64,000 nucleotides of DNA from NCBI GenBank assembly GCA_017555205.1, contig JAFZGW010000013.1, positions 124,001 through 188,000 on the forward strand, read 5' to 3'. This DNA is from Akkermansia sp. Its GTDB lineage: Bacteria > Verrucomicrobiota > Verrucomicrobiia > Verrucomicrobiales > Akkermansiaceae. A program made the translations under genes and the position numbers. Of this stretch, positions 33,467 through 43,296 are shown piece by piece (position 1 is the first letter of the stretch; each line of letters starts with the position of its first letter). The notes under the pieces were generated by a model, which saw only the letters and a program-made list of their open reading frames with translations, was not told the DNA's origin and did no database searches.

Positions 33467-36400
33467 TTAAAGCAGTTCTCCCGCCGCTGCCAATTTCTTT
33501 GCAGAAGCCCGGCCCTTAACGGCAAGTGTGGGAGCAAAGACAGAAAGGCGGAGCTCTGCTACCATGAGGCCATAAGCTAACCAAGCAGGAGAATTGCCGT
33601 GCTGAGCGTATCGCTCGTAAAAATCAGGGCGAATTGCCGCCATAACATTATCTATGCGCTCAAGTTCGCGAGCTGCCGGTTGCTGGGATATTTTTTGCAG
33701 GCGCTGTAGAAGCCCACGCGCAAAACGACCTATATCTTGCAGAGCTGCGGGCTCGCAATCAGAAAGGAAGAACGAGCGAGTGAGCCATTGCCAATCACGC
33801 TGTAAATCTTCGGCAATGCGAGCTGCATAGCGGTCACGAGAGGCAGATACGCAATAGGCGCGCAGTGCGGAATCCGTCGCTGCGAGTTGTTCCCATATCT
33901 TGCTGAGAGGGCCGCTGATGGTATCATACAGGTGCTCACGCATGCGCAAACAGGCGGCATCGAATTCATCCGCGCTACGGGGCAGTGGCGCTAAGGTTGC
34001 ATCCATGGCAGCATAGATGGTATCTGCCACATTATTCTTCGGCTGCACACCAAGGGTACTCATCGCTAGTTTCGCTTCGACTGACTTAATGGGTATACGC
34101 TTGCGAATACCGTTTATGAAATCGCCGTGGCGAATCAACGCAAGCCTACGCACCCCGAATCGATGCGCCCGCTCAGCGTCTGCCTGTGTGGGGTAAACTT
34201 TGATTTTCACGCGCTCGCCATCATCGCACAAAGCAGGATATCCGGTACCGGTACCAACATCAATGGTAGTAGGTAAGTCGCCGCAATCCCAGCGGGTCAT
34301 CGCCGTGGCGGAGAAGCTTCGCTGAGCTTTCTTTCGGAATCGTTTTTCGCGGTAACTTTGCAAATGTTCACGCAGGGCAGCTAAATTGCTCCCCATAGCC
34401 AGCTCCTTGCCTTCATCATCGCTCACCCAAATTTTGGTAATTAAATCAGCCGGCAAGCGAGAAAAATCGAATTGCTGCGCATTGCAGAACTTTTGAGTGC
34501 GACTCATGACGAACTCTGCCAGAGCCTGAGCCAATGGACGGTCGGGCGATTTTTCGTACCAAATATCGGCAAAGTCATCTGCCGCATCTGCAATGGGCAT
34601 GAGAAATTGCCGCAAATCCTTGGGTAAGCTCCGCAACAAAATTTCAGCACGTTCTGCCAGATGTGCCTGAACGCCCCAATCCGGCAGCCAGTCAGGGAAA
34701 TCTGGCAACTGGTCAATGTGTACACCAAGTGTCACGCCGTCATCTGCCTCGCCGGGATTGTGAGCATAGTAGACCGGATATTCAGTACCCTCGATAATCA
34801 GCTCATCGGGATAGAGGTCAGCCGGGGCATGATCCTCGCCGGGATACACACAGCTATCGTAAGGAACGAATAGCACTTTTGGATTCTCTTTTTCAGCTTT
34901 TTCGCGCCAACGGCGTAAGGCCTTGGCCGAGGCGCAGTCTTTCGGTAAACGTTCCTCAAAGAACTGATAAACGCCTTCTGAGCACCACAGCAAATCGCGG
35001 CGGCGGAGTTTGGCTTCCGCCGTGCGTACTTGTTCACGCATATCCTGAAGGTGCTGCAAGAAGGGAGGTTCATCCCGCAACTGCATATCCAGAATACCAT
35101 CGCGAATCATGATTTCACGAGCAGCCGGCAAGTTATAACGCGCATACGATATACGGCGCCCATCAATGATAGTGAGTCCTCCGCAGGTTACGCGCTCTTT
35201 GGCGTAAACTACACCGGCCGCTTTATCCCACGCAGCATCGTAGGAATGAAGTGAGCACAACTGGGGTGCGACCTGTTCGACCCATGCCGGGTTCAGCACA
35301 GCACAGCGACGCATAAACAAGCGGCTGGTTTCCACCAATTCAGCTCCGAATATCCACTCGGCGCGCTTGTTGCGGCGGAACATGCCGCTCCCCGGGAATA
35401 TTGAGAAATCTCGACCGCCTGCACCTCGATAGACTTTATCCTCCGGGCGCCAAATGCCGATTTGCAGCGGAGCTCCTGCAAGTAGTGCCCTGTGTATGGA
35501 ATCCCCCGTAGCCTGTTGTTCAACAGGCGGTAGTTCGGGTATGCGCCAACGCAGGGTTTCTTGAAGAGCTGAACCTAAATCCTGCACAAGATTGTGCCAT
35601 TCAACCGCCCGCAGAAAGTTGATGTAATTTTTGCTGCACCATTGGCGTAGTTTATTGCGCTTTAATGTTCGTTTTTCTTTGAACTCTAATGTGCTGCGCC
35701 AAAGACTAAGCATGGAAAGAAAATCGCTATCCGGATTTTTCCACTGCGCGTGCATTTGGTCAGCTTGAGTGGCAAATTCCTGCGGACGCTCACGCGGGTC
35801 CATAATGCTCAGCCCGGCCACTATCACCAAAATCTCAGCCAAACAGTGCTCGTGCTCAGCTTCAATCAACATGCGCCCGAGACGCGGGTCCAAGGGCAAT
35901 CGAGCTAAACTACGACCAATATCGGTCATTTTTTTGTGGCGATCCAGCGCACCGATTTCCCGAAGAGTTTTGTAACCTTCATTGATAAGACGAGCCCCGG
36001 GGGGATCGGGCAGGGGGAATTCCCCGAGCGGAGGCAGCCGTAAATCAGCCATGCGCAAAATAACACCGGCCAACGCGCTGCGTTTAATTTCCGGGTCGGT
36101 AAAGGCGTCTCTCTCTTCGAAATCGCTCTCAGCGTACAGACGAATACACACGCCTTCGGTAATACGACCACAGCGACCGGCTCGCTGTCGTGCACTGGCT
36201 TGTGATATCGGTTCAACTTGTAAACGCTGAATCTGACGACCGGGCAAGTACCGTGATATACGCGCCAACCCGCTGTCTATAACATAGATAATACCTGGGA
36301 TAGTGAGCGATGTTTCTGCAACATTGGTTGCTAATACAATACGCCGAGTCCCTTTTTGCGGATGAAAGATACGTTGCTGTTCACCCAGTCCGAGGCGGGC

Positions 36401-37186
36401 GAAAAGCGGCAAAATATCGGTTTTCGGTAAGTTCAGATTGCTGAGTTCATCGGCACAGTCACGAATTTCCCTTTCGCCGGGCAAGAAAACGAGAACATCG
36501 CCCTTATCGTCGTACTCGGATAACCAAGTAACGGCTCGTGCAACATGCTGCGGCAATTCCTCATCCGGATGGCGTTGCGGCATGTAGTGGAGGTCAACAT
36601 GGTAGGTTCGACCCTCGACATTAATGATAGGAGCTCCTCCAAAAAAGTCAGAGAATGCCCCGGCATCCATCGTGGCAGAGGAAATGATGAGTTTCAAATC
36701 CTTGCGACGTGCCAGCAACAATTTCATGTACCCCAGCAGAAAGTCGATGTTGAGACTGCGCTCGTGCGCTTCATCGAGTATGATGGTGTGGTACTTTCTT
36801 AAATCGCGGTCATCCTGCGTTTCTGCCAGCAAAATACCATCCGTCATGAGTTTCAAGCGGGTGTCGCGAGTGGTTCGATCATCAAAGCGAACCTGATACC
36901 CCACATATTCACCAAGCTCGCAGCCTATTTCTTCGGCTATTCGTCGGGCAACGGCGACAGCAGCAAGACGGCGAGGCTGAGTACAAGCGAGCATTCCGCG
37001 GCGGTTACCTGCTACCTCCATGGCAATTTTCGGTAGCTGGGTCGTTTTGCCGCTACCGGTTTCACCCACGACAACCACGACTTGGTGGTGACGAAGTGCA
37101 TCCGCAATATCCCGGCGGCGCCGGGATATTGGTAAATCAGGATATCGAAATTCGAGCGGGGATTGAGCTGTGGCTGGGATGGACAT
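33467..37186 (-). CDS. hrpA: ATP-dependent RNA helicase HrpA
   Basis: 1239 residues, close to the 1300 of the E. coli protein. DEAH-box motifs are in order: GETGSGKTTQLP (motif I, about residue 40), LDEAHER (II, near 137), SSATMD (III), ATNVAETSLTIPG (V) and QRAGRCGR (VI). A long HrpA-type C-terminal region with an OB-like part follows. The protein remodels RNA or ribonucleoproteins and, in E. coli, rescues stalled ribosomes. It lies 13 nt downstream of the oxidoreductase gene in the same minus-strand run. Confidence 0.93.
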   Translation of the reverse strand: MSIPATAQSPLEFRYPDLPISRRRRDIADALRHHQVVVVVGETGSGKTTQLPKIAMEVAGNRRGMLACTQPRRLAAVAVARRIAEEIGCELGEYVGYQVRFDDRTTRDTRLKLMTDGILLAETQDDRDLRKYHTIILDEAHERSLNIDFLLGYMKLLLARRKDLKLIISSATMDAGAFSDFFGGAPIINVEGRTYHVDLHYMPQRHPDEELPQHVARAVTWLSEYDDKGDVLVFLPGEREIRDCADELSNLNLPKTDILPLFARLGLGEQQRIFHPQKGTRRIVLATNVAETSLTIPGIIYVIDSGLARISRYLPGRQIQRLQVEPISQASARQRAGRCGRITEGVCIRLYAESDFEERDAFTDPEIKRSALAGVILRMADLRLPPLGEFPLPDPPGARLINEGYKTLREIGALDRHKKMTDIGRSLARLPLDPRLGRMLIEAEHEHCLAEILVIVAGLSIMDPRERPQEFATQADQMHAQWKNPDSDFLSMLSLWRSTLEFKEKRTLKRNKLRQWCSKNYINFLRAVEWHNLVQDLGSALQETLRWRIPELPPVEQQATGDSIHRALLAGAPLQIGIWRPEDKVYRGAGGRDFSIFPGSGMFRRNKRAEWIFGAELVETSRLFMRRCAVLNPAWVEQVAPQLCSLHSYDAAWDKAAGVVYAKERVTCGGLTIIDGRRISYARYNLPAAREIMIRDGILDMQLRDEPPFLQHLQDMREQVRTAEAKLRRRDLLWCSEGVYQFFEERLPKDCASAKALRRWREKAEKENPKVLFVPYDSCVYPGEDHAPADLYPDELIIEGTEYPVYYAHNPGEADDGVTLGVHIDQLPDFPDWLPDWGVQAHLAERAEILLRSLPKDLRQFLMPIADAADDFADIWYEKSPDRPLAQALAEFVMSRTQKFCNAQQFDFSRLPADLITKIWVSDDEGKELAMGSNLAALREHLQSYREKRFRKKAQRSFSATAMTRWDCGDLPTTIDVGTGTGYPALCDDGERVKIKVYPTQADAERAHRFGVRRLALIRHGDFINGIRKRIPIKSVEAKLAMSTLGVQPKNNVADTIYAAMDATLAPLPRSADEFDAACLRMREHLYDTISGPLSKIWEQLAATDSALRAYCVSASRDRYAARIAEDLQRDWQWLTRSFFLSDCEPAALQDIGRFARGLLQRLQKISQQPAARELERIDNVMAAIRPDFYERYAQHGNSPAWLAYGLMVAELRLSVFAPTLAVKGRASAKKLAAAGELL

Positions 37187-37199
37187 CGGTGTTATGAAA

Positions 37200-38513
37200 T
37201 TACCAATCTTGCATGGTTCCGTTTGACATGCGTGATTTCTCCGCCAAGAAAACGATTCGATGGCCGGTCACAGAATCCTCTAAGAGGGTTTTGCCGGGAG
37301 AAGTCGGCTCTCCGCGAAGGTAGGCAATGAAGTCGAGTATGACCTCACGATCACCGCCACCGTGGTGGCAGCCTTCCTGAGCCTCCGTTACGTCCACCAC
37401 ATGTTTTACACGCCCTTCAGGCGCACCCGGAACAATGGAGGAAATGGTGAATCGACCATTCTCAAACGTGCCGTAAACTTCACCACGAGTTCCGGTAACA
37501 TGCACGCGGCGTTTTGATATAGATGCTCCGCCGGTCATGGAAAAAGTACCGGTAGCACCGTCAGCATACTCAATGAGAACAGACTGATGATCTACAATAT
37601 CAGTTTTACAGCGATAGGCGCAGGCCCCGTAGGGATTGTCCTCGCCACTAAGTATTGCCGCTTTATCTTCATCTGTTTCGGGGCGGCTAATGTTGCTGTC
37701 GTGCCACACGTTGTCCGCCCATCGTTGCGGATTTTCGATGTAGAGGCGTCGAGCAGAGTAGGGACAATTTCGCTCAACATCGGCCGGGCAATCCGTAAGG
37801 CAGCGGGTTCCGGCTCCCTCCGGTGCATTTTCGGGGACAAATTGGAACATGCTACCCACGCTTGAAATACGGCGCGGCTTATTGTTCCCCATTAGCCAAG
37901 CCATCAAATCAAGGTCATGACTGCACTTGGTCAGCAACATGCCTGAACCGCAGATTTCAGCACTGGCGTATTTACCTCGCACGAAGGACACGCTTTCGTG
38001 AAAATAATTAACCTGGGCAGACATTCGTATGTTAATTACCTTACCGATTTCTCCGTTTTCAATAACTTGTTTAAAGCGCTGATAAAAAGGCGCATAGCGC
38101 AGCACATGACATACCATCACCGTGCGCTTGGTTTCAGCGACACAAGCAAGCAACTCTTGCGCCTCATCTTCATTGAGGGCAAAGGGTTTTTCAAGCAGCA
38201 TATCATACCCGTGCCGCAACAACGGAAGACTGGTGCTCACATGCAGCCTATCCATGGTTCCGTTGATGACCGCATCCGCAAACTTGGGAACGGCAATCAA
38301 CTCATCTACCGTAGAAAAACAATTCTCGGCCGGAAAACCGAAGGTTATTCGCGCATAATTCCGTCTCTTTGCGTCTATGTCGACAACACCGACAATTTCG
38401 AGTAGCTCCGGGTTAGTGAGTGCAACACGGGTGTATATCATTGAGCGCACACCCATGCCCACTACGACTACACGCAGTGGTTGTTTAGGTTCACTATCAG
38501 TTGCAATACTCAT
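37200..38513 (-). CDS. Gfo/Idh/MocA family oxidoreductase
   Basis: 437 residues. The N-terminal Rossmann fold has VVVGMGVRSMIYTRVAL and an acidic strand end VGVVDID for NAD(P) binding. MLLEKPFALNEDEAQEL is the family EKP motif with the catalytic Lys. The C-terminal domain is longer than average, with several Cys (RCLTDCPADVERNCPYSAR and YGACAYRC) that may bind metal. Substrate unknown; sugar or inositol derivatives are usual. It lies 7 nt after the amidohydrolase gene and 13 nt before hrpA. Confidence 0.87.
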   Translation of the reverse strand: MSIATDSEPKQPLRVVVVGMGVRSMIYTRVALTNPELLEIVGVVDIDAKRRNYARITFGFPAENCFSTVDELIAVPKFADAVINGTMDRLHVSTSLPLLRHGYDMLLEKPFALNEDEAQELLACVAETKRTVMVCHVLRYAPFYQRFKQVIENGEIGKVINIRMSAQVNYFHESVSFVRGKYASAEICGSGMLLTKCSHDLDLMAWLMGNNKPRRISSVGSMFQFVPENAPEGAGTRCLTDCPADVERNCPYSARRLYIENPQRWADNVWHDSNISRPETDEDKAAILSGEDNPYGACAYRCKTDIVDHQSVLIEYADGATGTFSMTGGASISKRRVHVTGTRGEVYGTFENGRFTISSIVPGAPEGRVKHVVDVTEAQEGCHHGGGDREVILDFIAYLRGEPTSPGKTLLEDSVTGHRIVFLAEKSRMSNGTMQDW

Positions 38514-38520
38514 ACGGAAA

Positions 38521-39375
38521 TCATTTACCCCATCGCTGAGTTATGCCGTCATAGGAGTCTATACGGCGGTCGCGGAAGAATGGCCAAATGCGACGATGGG
38601 CTTCGAGTGCATTCAAATCAAGGTCAGCGTAGAGGATTGTTCGTTCATGTACCGGAGCTTTTGCAACAATCTGTCCGCAATAGTCACTTACGAAACTCTG
38701 CCCCCAGAAGGTGGTTTCACCCTCAACCCCGCAACGATTGACGGCACATATATAGCACCCGTTGGCTACGCCGTGCCCACGTTGTACGGTCTCCCATGCG
38801 CAATGCTGAGCGTTGTAAAGTTCTTCCTCACCGGGAATCCAACCGATTGCAGTGGGGTAAAAAATAATTTCCGCACCCTGCATGGCAGTCAGGCGAGCGG
38901 CTTCCGGGTACCATTGGTCCCAGCAAATCAGCACACCTATGCGACCGTACTTGGTTTCAAAGCATTTGTAACCCAAATCGCCCGGCGTAAAGTAGAATTT
39001 TTCTTCAAATCCGGGGTCTTGGGGAATGTGCATCTTGCGATACATGCCAAGATAAGTACCATCTGCATCTATCACCCATGCAGTGTTGTGATATATACCT
39101 GTCGCGCGTTTTTCAAACCCGGCCGCGACAATGACAACCCCCAGCTCGCGTGCCAGCTCGCAGAGTTCATCTGTCCATGCGCCGGGGATATATTCTGCGG
39201 TATCGAAGAGGGAGCAATCCTGAGCGCGGCAGAAGTAGAGGGTGGTGCACATCTCCTGCGTACAGATAATCTGCGCGCCGCCGGCAGCGGCTTCTCTCAT
39301 GGCTTGCATCTGCAGTCGTTTGTTTTCTGCGGGATCGGCCACGGCGGCTTGTTGGATGAGTGCTATTCTAGGCAT
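38521..39375 (-). CDS. aguB: N-carbamoylputrescine amidase-type carbon-nitrogen hydrolase
   Basis: 284 residues from the ATG at 39375 (MPRIALIQQ). The nitrilase-superfamily triad is visible: Glu in CTQEMCTT, Lys in MYRKMHIP and Cys in GVLICWDQWYPE. The overall sequence (YFTPGDLGYKCFET, IFYPTAIGW, FFRDRRIDSYDGITQRW) matches bacterial and plant AguB, which releases putrescine from N-carbamoylputrescine. An agmatine deiminase partner is not in the window. The promoter at 39381-39409 is 5 nt from the ATG. Confidence 0.9.
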   Translation of the reverse strand: MPRIALIQQAAVADPAENKRLQMQAMREAAAGGAQIICTQEMCTTLYFCRAQDCSLFDTAEYIPGAWTDELCELARELGVVIVAAGFEKRATGIYHNTAWVIDADGTYLGMYRKMHIPQDPGFEEKFYFTPGDLGYKCFETKYGRIGVLICWDQWYPEAARLTAMQGAEIIFYPTAIGWIPGEEELYNAQHCAWETVQRGHGVANGCYICAVNRCGVEGETTFWGQSFVSDYCGQIVAKAPVHERTILYADLDLNALEAHRRIWPFFRDRRIDSYDGITQRWGK

Positions 39376-39380
39376 GCCGC

Positions 39381-39409
39381 AATATACCACATCGCGCTAT
39401 ATTTTGCAA
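39381..39409 (-). promoter_or_regulatory. aguB promoter, probably leaderless
   Basis: Minus strand TTGCAA at 39409-39404, a 17-nt spacer and TATATT at 39386-39381. Only 5 nt (39376-39380) separate the -10 from the ATG. Confidence 0.75.
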
Positions 39410-39433
39410 GACGTGTGCTGCATTTACAGTCAG

Positions 39434-39469
39434 AAAAAGCCGTTGAAAGGTCACTTTCAACGGCTTTTT
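39434..39469. terminator. Bidirectional terminator ending the pyr/glycosyltransferase run
   Basis: A perfect 16-bp inverted repeat (39434-39449 with 39454-39469) with a GTCA loop has A5 and T5 at its ends. It lies between the stop of the secreted protein gene (39495) and the aguB promoter. Confidence 0.93.
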
Positions 39470-39494
39470 ATATTCAGGAGGTAAATATTTCGGC

Positions 39495-40100
39495 TTATTG
39501 CTGGTCGGCAGCGACGCGTCGCAGATGTTCGATAACGGTCTTGTTAATCTCCTGCGGTGATTTACCGGCCATAGCAGCCTGCTGTGACACTCGCACAATT
39601 TCTGCTTCTTGTAAAATCATGAGAGAAATCCCCATTTGGGCATCTTTGCGGAAGTATTCGGCGGCAAGCGGATATTTGGCGTAAAGAGCTTCAAGTTCGC
39701 CATCGAAGCGAGCAGATATCTTAACGATATCCTTAACGTTAGTGGGCTTTTCTGCCCTCAGTGCGTTGACTATTTTTGTGTTAATGATATTGGCTTCCTT
39801 TACAAAAGCGAGATATTCGCCGCTGAGACTATCGAGCGGGGTAATATCCATGATTTTTTGCATGATATCAAACTGAGCCTCAGGAGAAGAATCAGCCTCT
39901 TGCCCCAACTCAATGGAGTTGGCCAACAGAAGTATAAGATAAGTGCGAACACCGGCATCGATATCATACCATGACATTTGTTTTTGCATGGTCATGTCGG
40001 GTGCTATCGGCAGCGATACATCGCCGGAGTCAATAGACTGTGCAGTCTCTGCTGATAACGAGCTTACAGCACACAATAAGGCAACTAGTGTTTTTTTCAT
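39495..40100 (-). CDS. Secreted helical protein of unknown function
   Basis: 201 residues from the ATG at 40100, where a signal peptide (MKKTLVALLCAVSSLSAE) begins; the longer frame runs into the glycosyltransferase gene. The mature part is predicted mostly helical and acidic. No family recognised, and it lacks the D-x-x-S-A motif of the other secreted proteins here. It lies 2 nt after the glycosyltransferase stop and before a strong terminator, so it is the last gene of the run. Confidence 0.65.
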   Translation of the reverse strand: MKKTLVALLCAVSSLSAETAQSIDSGDVSLPIAPDMTMQKQMSWYDIDAGVRTYLILLLANSIELGQEADSSPEAQFDIMQKIMDITPLDSLSGEYLAFVKEANIINTKIVNALRAEKPTNVKDIVKISARFDGELEALYAKYPLAAEYFRKDAQMGISLMILQEAEIVRVSQQAAMAGKSPQEINKTVIEHLRRVAADQQ

Positions 40101-40102
40101 AC

Positions 40103-41212
40103 TTATGATTTTGTTTTGAGTATTTCTGAGTAAAGTTTCATGTAGGCTGCAGCCGTATCGCTCAATCGGTAAGGAGCAGGTATGGATGCAAGCGAACTTG
40201 GCGGGTAAGAACTCCATTGTGTGAGGGTATCCATAACAGCGGCTATATCGCCCGGAGTAACTCGCCCCTCCGGTAAAAAAGAATTGAGATACTCACCCAC
40301 GGCGCCGTAATCGTAGCCAATTACAGGGCGTCCGAGCGCAAGTGCCTCCTGAATAGCGCGATCCCATGTAGCCGGCTTTTTGCAGAGAGAGAGCGTGACA
40401 TCGCAGGCGCAGAGTACATCTCGCATATCCGCACGCTCCCCTAACCAAGAGATATGCTCTGTAAGCCCGGCGTTGCTATATAGTAATTTCAGTTCGTTAA
40501 CGTAAACTGTTCGAGCTTTACGATAATTCCCGGCTATGTAGACATGAGCTTGAATCCCGCTGCGGAGCAAACCGGTTAAAATAGGCGCAATATCTTCCAA
40601 CCCTCGCAAGGGAGAAATAGAGCCCGGCACACAAATGGAAAGGTGATTGTCGTACCCGGGCTGCTGAGCGCGCCATGTGCTGAACCAACTTTCCGTGGGC
40701 TGGTAGTTCGGGTTGCACAAGCGTTCATCCGTGCCGTAAGGTATGATTTCGGGCATACATTTGAGCGGCGATGTTTCGGCGGTAAGTAATTCTCGCTGAT
40801 GACGACTCAGTACCGTATGGTAATCACACTTACTCCACCCCAACTCGGATGTGCTGTGCCACACATAACCGCAAATGGCGCCAACTACCGGAGGAACAGT
40901 CATGCGGCGCGGACGCCGACATGCCATATTGACAATCCAAGCAGCATCCGTTGAATATACTTGAACTATATCCGGAGCCTGCCGACGGATAAGCTTGCGC
41001 AGGCGGCGCACTTCCCGCCATGCGGTCAAAAGATTGGGCCTGTGGCAGCTGACGTATGCTACCTTGGAGGCATATAAACGATTAACAATTTCACTGGATG
41101 GCGCGACTACTATATTTTCACATTCAGCCGATTGAAGCGCACAAGCCAAATCCGCCGCCAGTACAGATGTGCTGCCGGGGCGCATGTGTGGGCTGTAGTG
41201 AAGGATTTTCAT
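40103..41212 (-). CDS. GT4-type glycosyltransferase (second of a tandem pair)
   Basis: 369 residues, GT-B fold. The N-terminus (ILHYSPHMRPGSTSVLAADLACAL) is the acceptor domain, and the C-terminal nucleotide-sugar domain holds LSICVPGSISPLRGLEDIAPIL and AIQEALALGRPVIGYDYGAVGEYL. The latter includes the conserved E-A-x-A-x-G-x-P. The Glu of the usual ExFG part is replaced (PATWDR). It is clearly homologous to its upstream neighbour (same DVLCACDVTLSL block), so the pair arose by duplication. A role in surface polysaccharide or LPS core is likely. ATGA overlap with the neighbour. Confidence 0.85.
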   Translation of the reverse strand: MKILHYSPHMRPGSTSVLAADLACALQSAECENIVVAPSSEIVNRLYASKVAYVSCHRPNLLTAWREVRRLRKLIRRQAPDIVQVYSTDAAWIVNMACRRPRRMTVPPVVGAICGYVWHSTSELGWSKCDYHTVLSRHQRELLTAETSPLKCMPEIIPYGTDERLCNPNYQPTESWFSTWRAQQPGYDNHLSICVPGSISPLRGLEDIAPILTGLLRSGIQAHVYIAGNYRKARTVYVNELKLLYSNAGLTEHISWLGERADMRDVLCACDVTLSLCKKPATWDRAIQEALALGRPVIGYDYGAVGEYLNSFLPEGRVTPGDIAAVMDTLTQWSSYPPSSLASIPAPYRLSDTAAAYMKLYSEILKTKS

Positions 41213-42327
41213 GAATCACGCAAACAAACGCCGCGATATAGCTCCAGATGGGCGTTTATCATGTCACTCCTGCGGTAGGGTGCCGGAACGGGTAACTTGG
41301 GGGTAGGTCTATCGGTATACCAGCGAGCCAGCACTTCAACCATGGCATCCGTCGATTTTGTTGCTACGCGACCTTCGGGAAGGAATACGTTGAGTTGTTC
41401 ACCTACGCCGCCGTGTTCGTAGCCTGCTACAGGGCGCCCCAGAGCAAGTGCTTCGAGGGTGGTTTTGCCGAACGATTCCGGTTGCAAGGTGAGCGATAAC
41501 GTGACATCGCAAGCACAGAGTACATCTCGCAAATCCGTACGGTGACCGGTCCAGGTGACATTCGATGTCTGGCCTGCTTCCGCAAGTGTTTGCTCAATTT
41601 CACGGCGAACCGCTTCTTTCCCCTTTTTGGTTTCCCCGACAATGACTGCATGTGCAGGAATCCCTCGCTCATTAAGAGCTTTTAATATGGGGGCTAAGTG
41701 TGTAGCACCTTTCAGTTTTGTGATTCGGCCCGGCAGACAAAGGGTGTATTTACCCTTTAACTCCGGATAATTGCTATACCACGACTCGTACCACTTATCG
41801 CATGGGGTATATTCGGGGTAATTTCTGCTTACATCCACAGAGTTGGGAATAACGCTAATATGCTCCGGTGAAACAGCATTCGGATAGTGCTGAAGGATGT
41901 GCTCTTTCATGCACTCCGATACGGCTATCACCTTATCCCCCTTAGCCATAATGGCGGAATAGAAGTTTACGGAATGAAAGCCGTGAAATGTTGTGATGAC
42001 ATGGGGGCGGTATGCAGGCTTAAGTCGCTTGCAAGCCAAATATCCTACCCATGCAGGTACTCGGGAATGCAGGTGCAATATGTCCGGTCGCTCCTCTTTA
42101 AGTAAACGAACCATCTTACCCACCTGTAAGAAAGTTTTTATGCTTTTCCTGCCAATGGGTCGAAGAATGTGCCTTGCTCCGGTCTTTTCAATATTCGGAA
42201 CCATGGCTCCGCCGGCGGATACAACCACACAGTCGACCCCTTGCTCACAAAGCCCTTGACAGAGTTCGAGAACAACTTGTTCAACACCGCCGGATGACAG
42301 TGAGGGCAGAAGATGCATTACTTTCAT
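41209..42327 (-). CDS. GT4-type glycosyltransferase (first of a tandem pair)
   Basis: 372 residues. The N-terminal loop MHLLPSLSSGGVEQVVLELCQGL is the glycine-rich acceptor loop of GT4 enzymes. YTLCLPGRITKLKGATHLAPIL and PESFGKTTLEALALGRPVAGY form the donor site, with the E-x-F-G...E-A motif intact. It probably transfers a sugar to a lipid-linked or LPS acceptor at the inner membrane. Its start overlaps the ELM1-family stop as ATGA. Confidence 0.88.
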   Translation of the reverse strand: MKVMHLLPSLSSGGVEQVVLELCQGLCEQGVDCVVVSAGGAMVPNIEKTGARHILRPIGRKSIKTFLQVGKMVRLLKEERPDILHLHSRVPAWVGYLACKRLKPAYRPHVITTFHGFHSVNFYSAIMAKGDKVIAVSECMKEHILQHYPNAVSPEHISVIPNSVDVSRNYPEYTPCDKWYESWYSNYPELKGKYTLCLPGRITKLKGATHLAPILKALNERGIPAHAVIVGETKKGKEAVRREIEQTLAEAGQTSNVTWTGHRTDLRDVLCACDVTLSLTLQPESFGKTTLEALALGRPVAGYEHGGVGEQLNVFLPEGRVATKSTDAMVEVLARWYTDRPTPKLPVPAPYRRSDMINAHLELYRGVCLRDS

Positions 42328-43265
42328 GGTAAAAGCGTAGGATAAGTAGTCAGTATGTAATCAGCAGCGCGTCCAGCTTCATCCAGTATTGACTTGGGCG
42401 CGGGCAACTCCTGAGTTTTCGCCCATTCGGTGAAAGTGGTTGCACCGCCGTCTGCGATAAGCATGTTAAGCCCGCGAACCACACGCGAAGGTTTATCTTT
42501 GTGCGGGTCACCCTTGCGCAGCATTTCTATAATACCGACAGGAGCCCCGCTTGAGAGTGCCTCATATACCATCGAAACACTATCTTGCGTAACCCATACT
42601 TCATGAGCAGAAGCCAAGTGATCAGCCACCCATGTGGGGCCGGTCTGGTCTACGGGTTCTACGCGGATATTGGGGAATGCTGCCGTAACATCCTGCACAA
42701 AATCAGCAGGGGTACGGCGAGAGGTTGTAAGGACGATAGGCCGGGAACTTTGTCTGGCAATGGCAGATAATTGGTTAAGCACGTGCTCAGCCTCCCACTT
42801 AAACTCCTTGCTCGGACCACCGATAAGAACAAGATTTTCTTTTTTAGGTACATCAGGCTGCGGTTTAATGCAGTTGATTGCACCGTTAGTCAGGAAGGTT
42901 CGTATTGTGGGAACTCCGCCTTCGGGTACATCGTGCCGGGGCATGATGCACAAGTCAAACAGGCGCGCAGGCAAACTGGGTCTCATACATACCATACACA
43001 AGCAGCGAAGGTGGCGAGCAAGGCTCAACGCGGCTAAGTGGGTACTGTGACCGGCACACAAGATGAGATGAGGTCGTGGAAGATTCAATTCCTTGCCTTT
43101 GTAGAACAGTTTGCGCAACCAGCTCATGCCGCTTATGGACACCTCATGGCATGAGTGCTGCATGTTGGGGCGAGAATTTCGAGCTCTCACCAGCAGTGCT
43201 TCGGCAAGTCCTCTGGTTTGGGAGAGATGGCCTTTTTTACCATCACTGATAATATAGATAACCAT
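42324..43265 (-). CDS. ELM1-family (mitochondrial fission ELM1-like) protein
   Basis: 313 residues. The sequence pattern (ISDGKKGHLSQTRGLAEAL at the start, LVLIGGPSKEFKW in the middle, VWVTQDSVSMVYEALSSGAPVGIIE near residue 240) matches the ELM1-like family. In bacteria it has a GT-B-like fold and is usually found with LPS core genes. Here it is coupled to two glycosyltransferases, supporting a role in surface glycan synthesis. It lies 31 nt after pyrC with no terminator. Confidence 0.8.
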   Translation of the reverse strand: MVIYIISDGKKGHLSQTRGLAEALLVRARNSRPNMQHSCHEVSISGMSWLRKLFYKGKELNLPRPHLILCAGHSTHLAALSLARHLRCLCMVCMRPSLPARLFDLCIMPRHDVPEGGVPTIRTFLTNGAINCIKPQPDVPKKENLVLIGGPSKEFKWEAEHVLNQLSAIARQSSRPIVLTTSRRTPADFVQDVTAAFPNIRVEPVDQTGPTWVADHLASAHEVWVTQDSVSMVYEALSSGAPVGIIEMLRKGDPHKDKPSRVVRGLNMLIADGGATTFTEWAKTQELPAPKSILDEAGRAADYILTTYPTLLP

Positions 43266-43296
43266 GGAAGAGAGAAAGGTCTGATAAAAGTGGATA

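Noticed and set aside
38377-39684. Plus-strand frame of 435 residues across aguB and its terminator
   Set aside because: It runs antisense through aguB, its promoter and a perfect bidirectional terminator, which a real gene would not.
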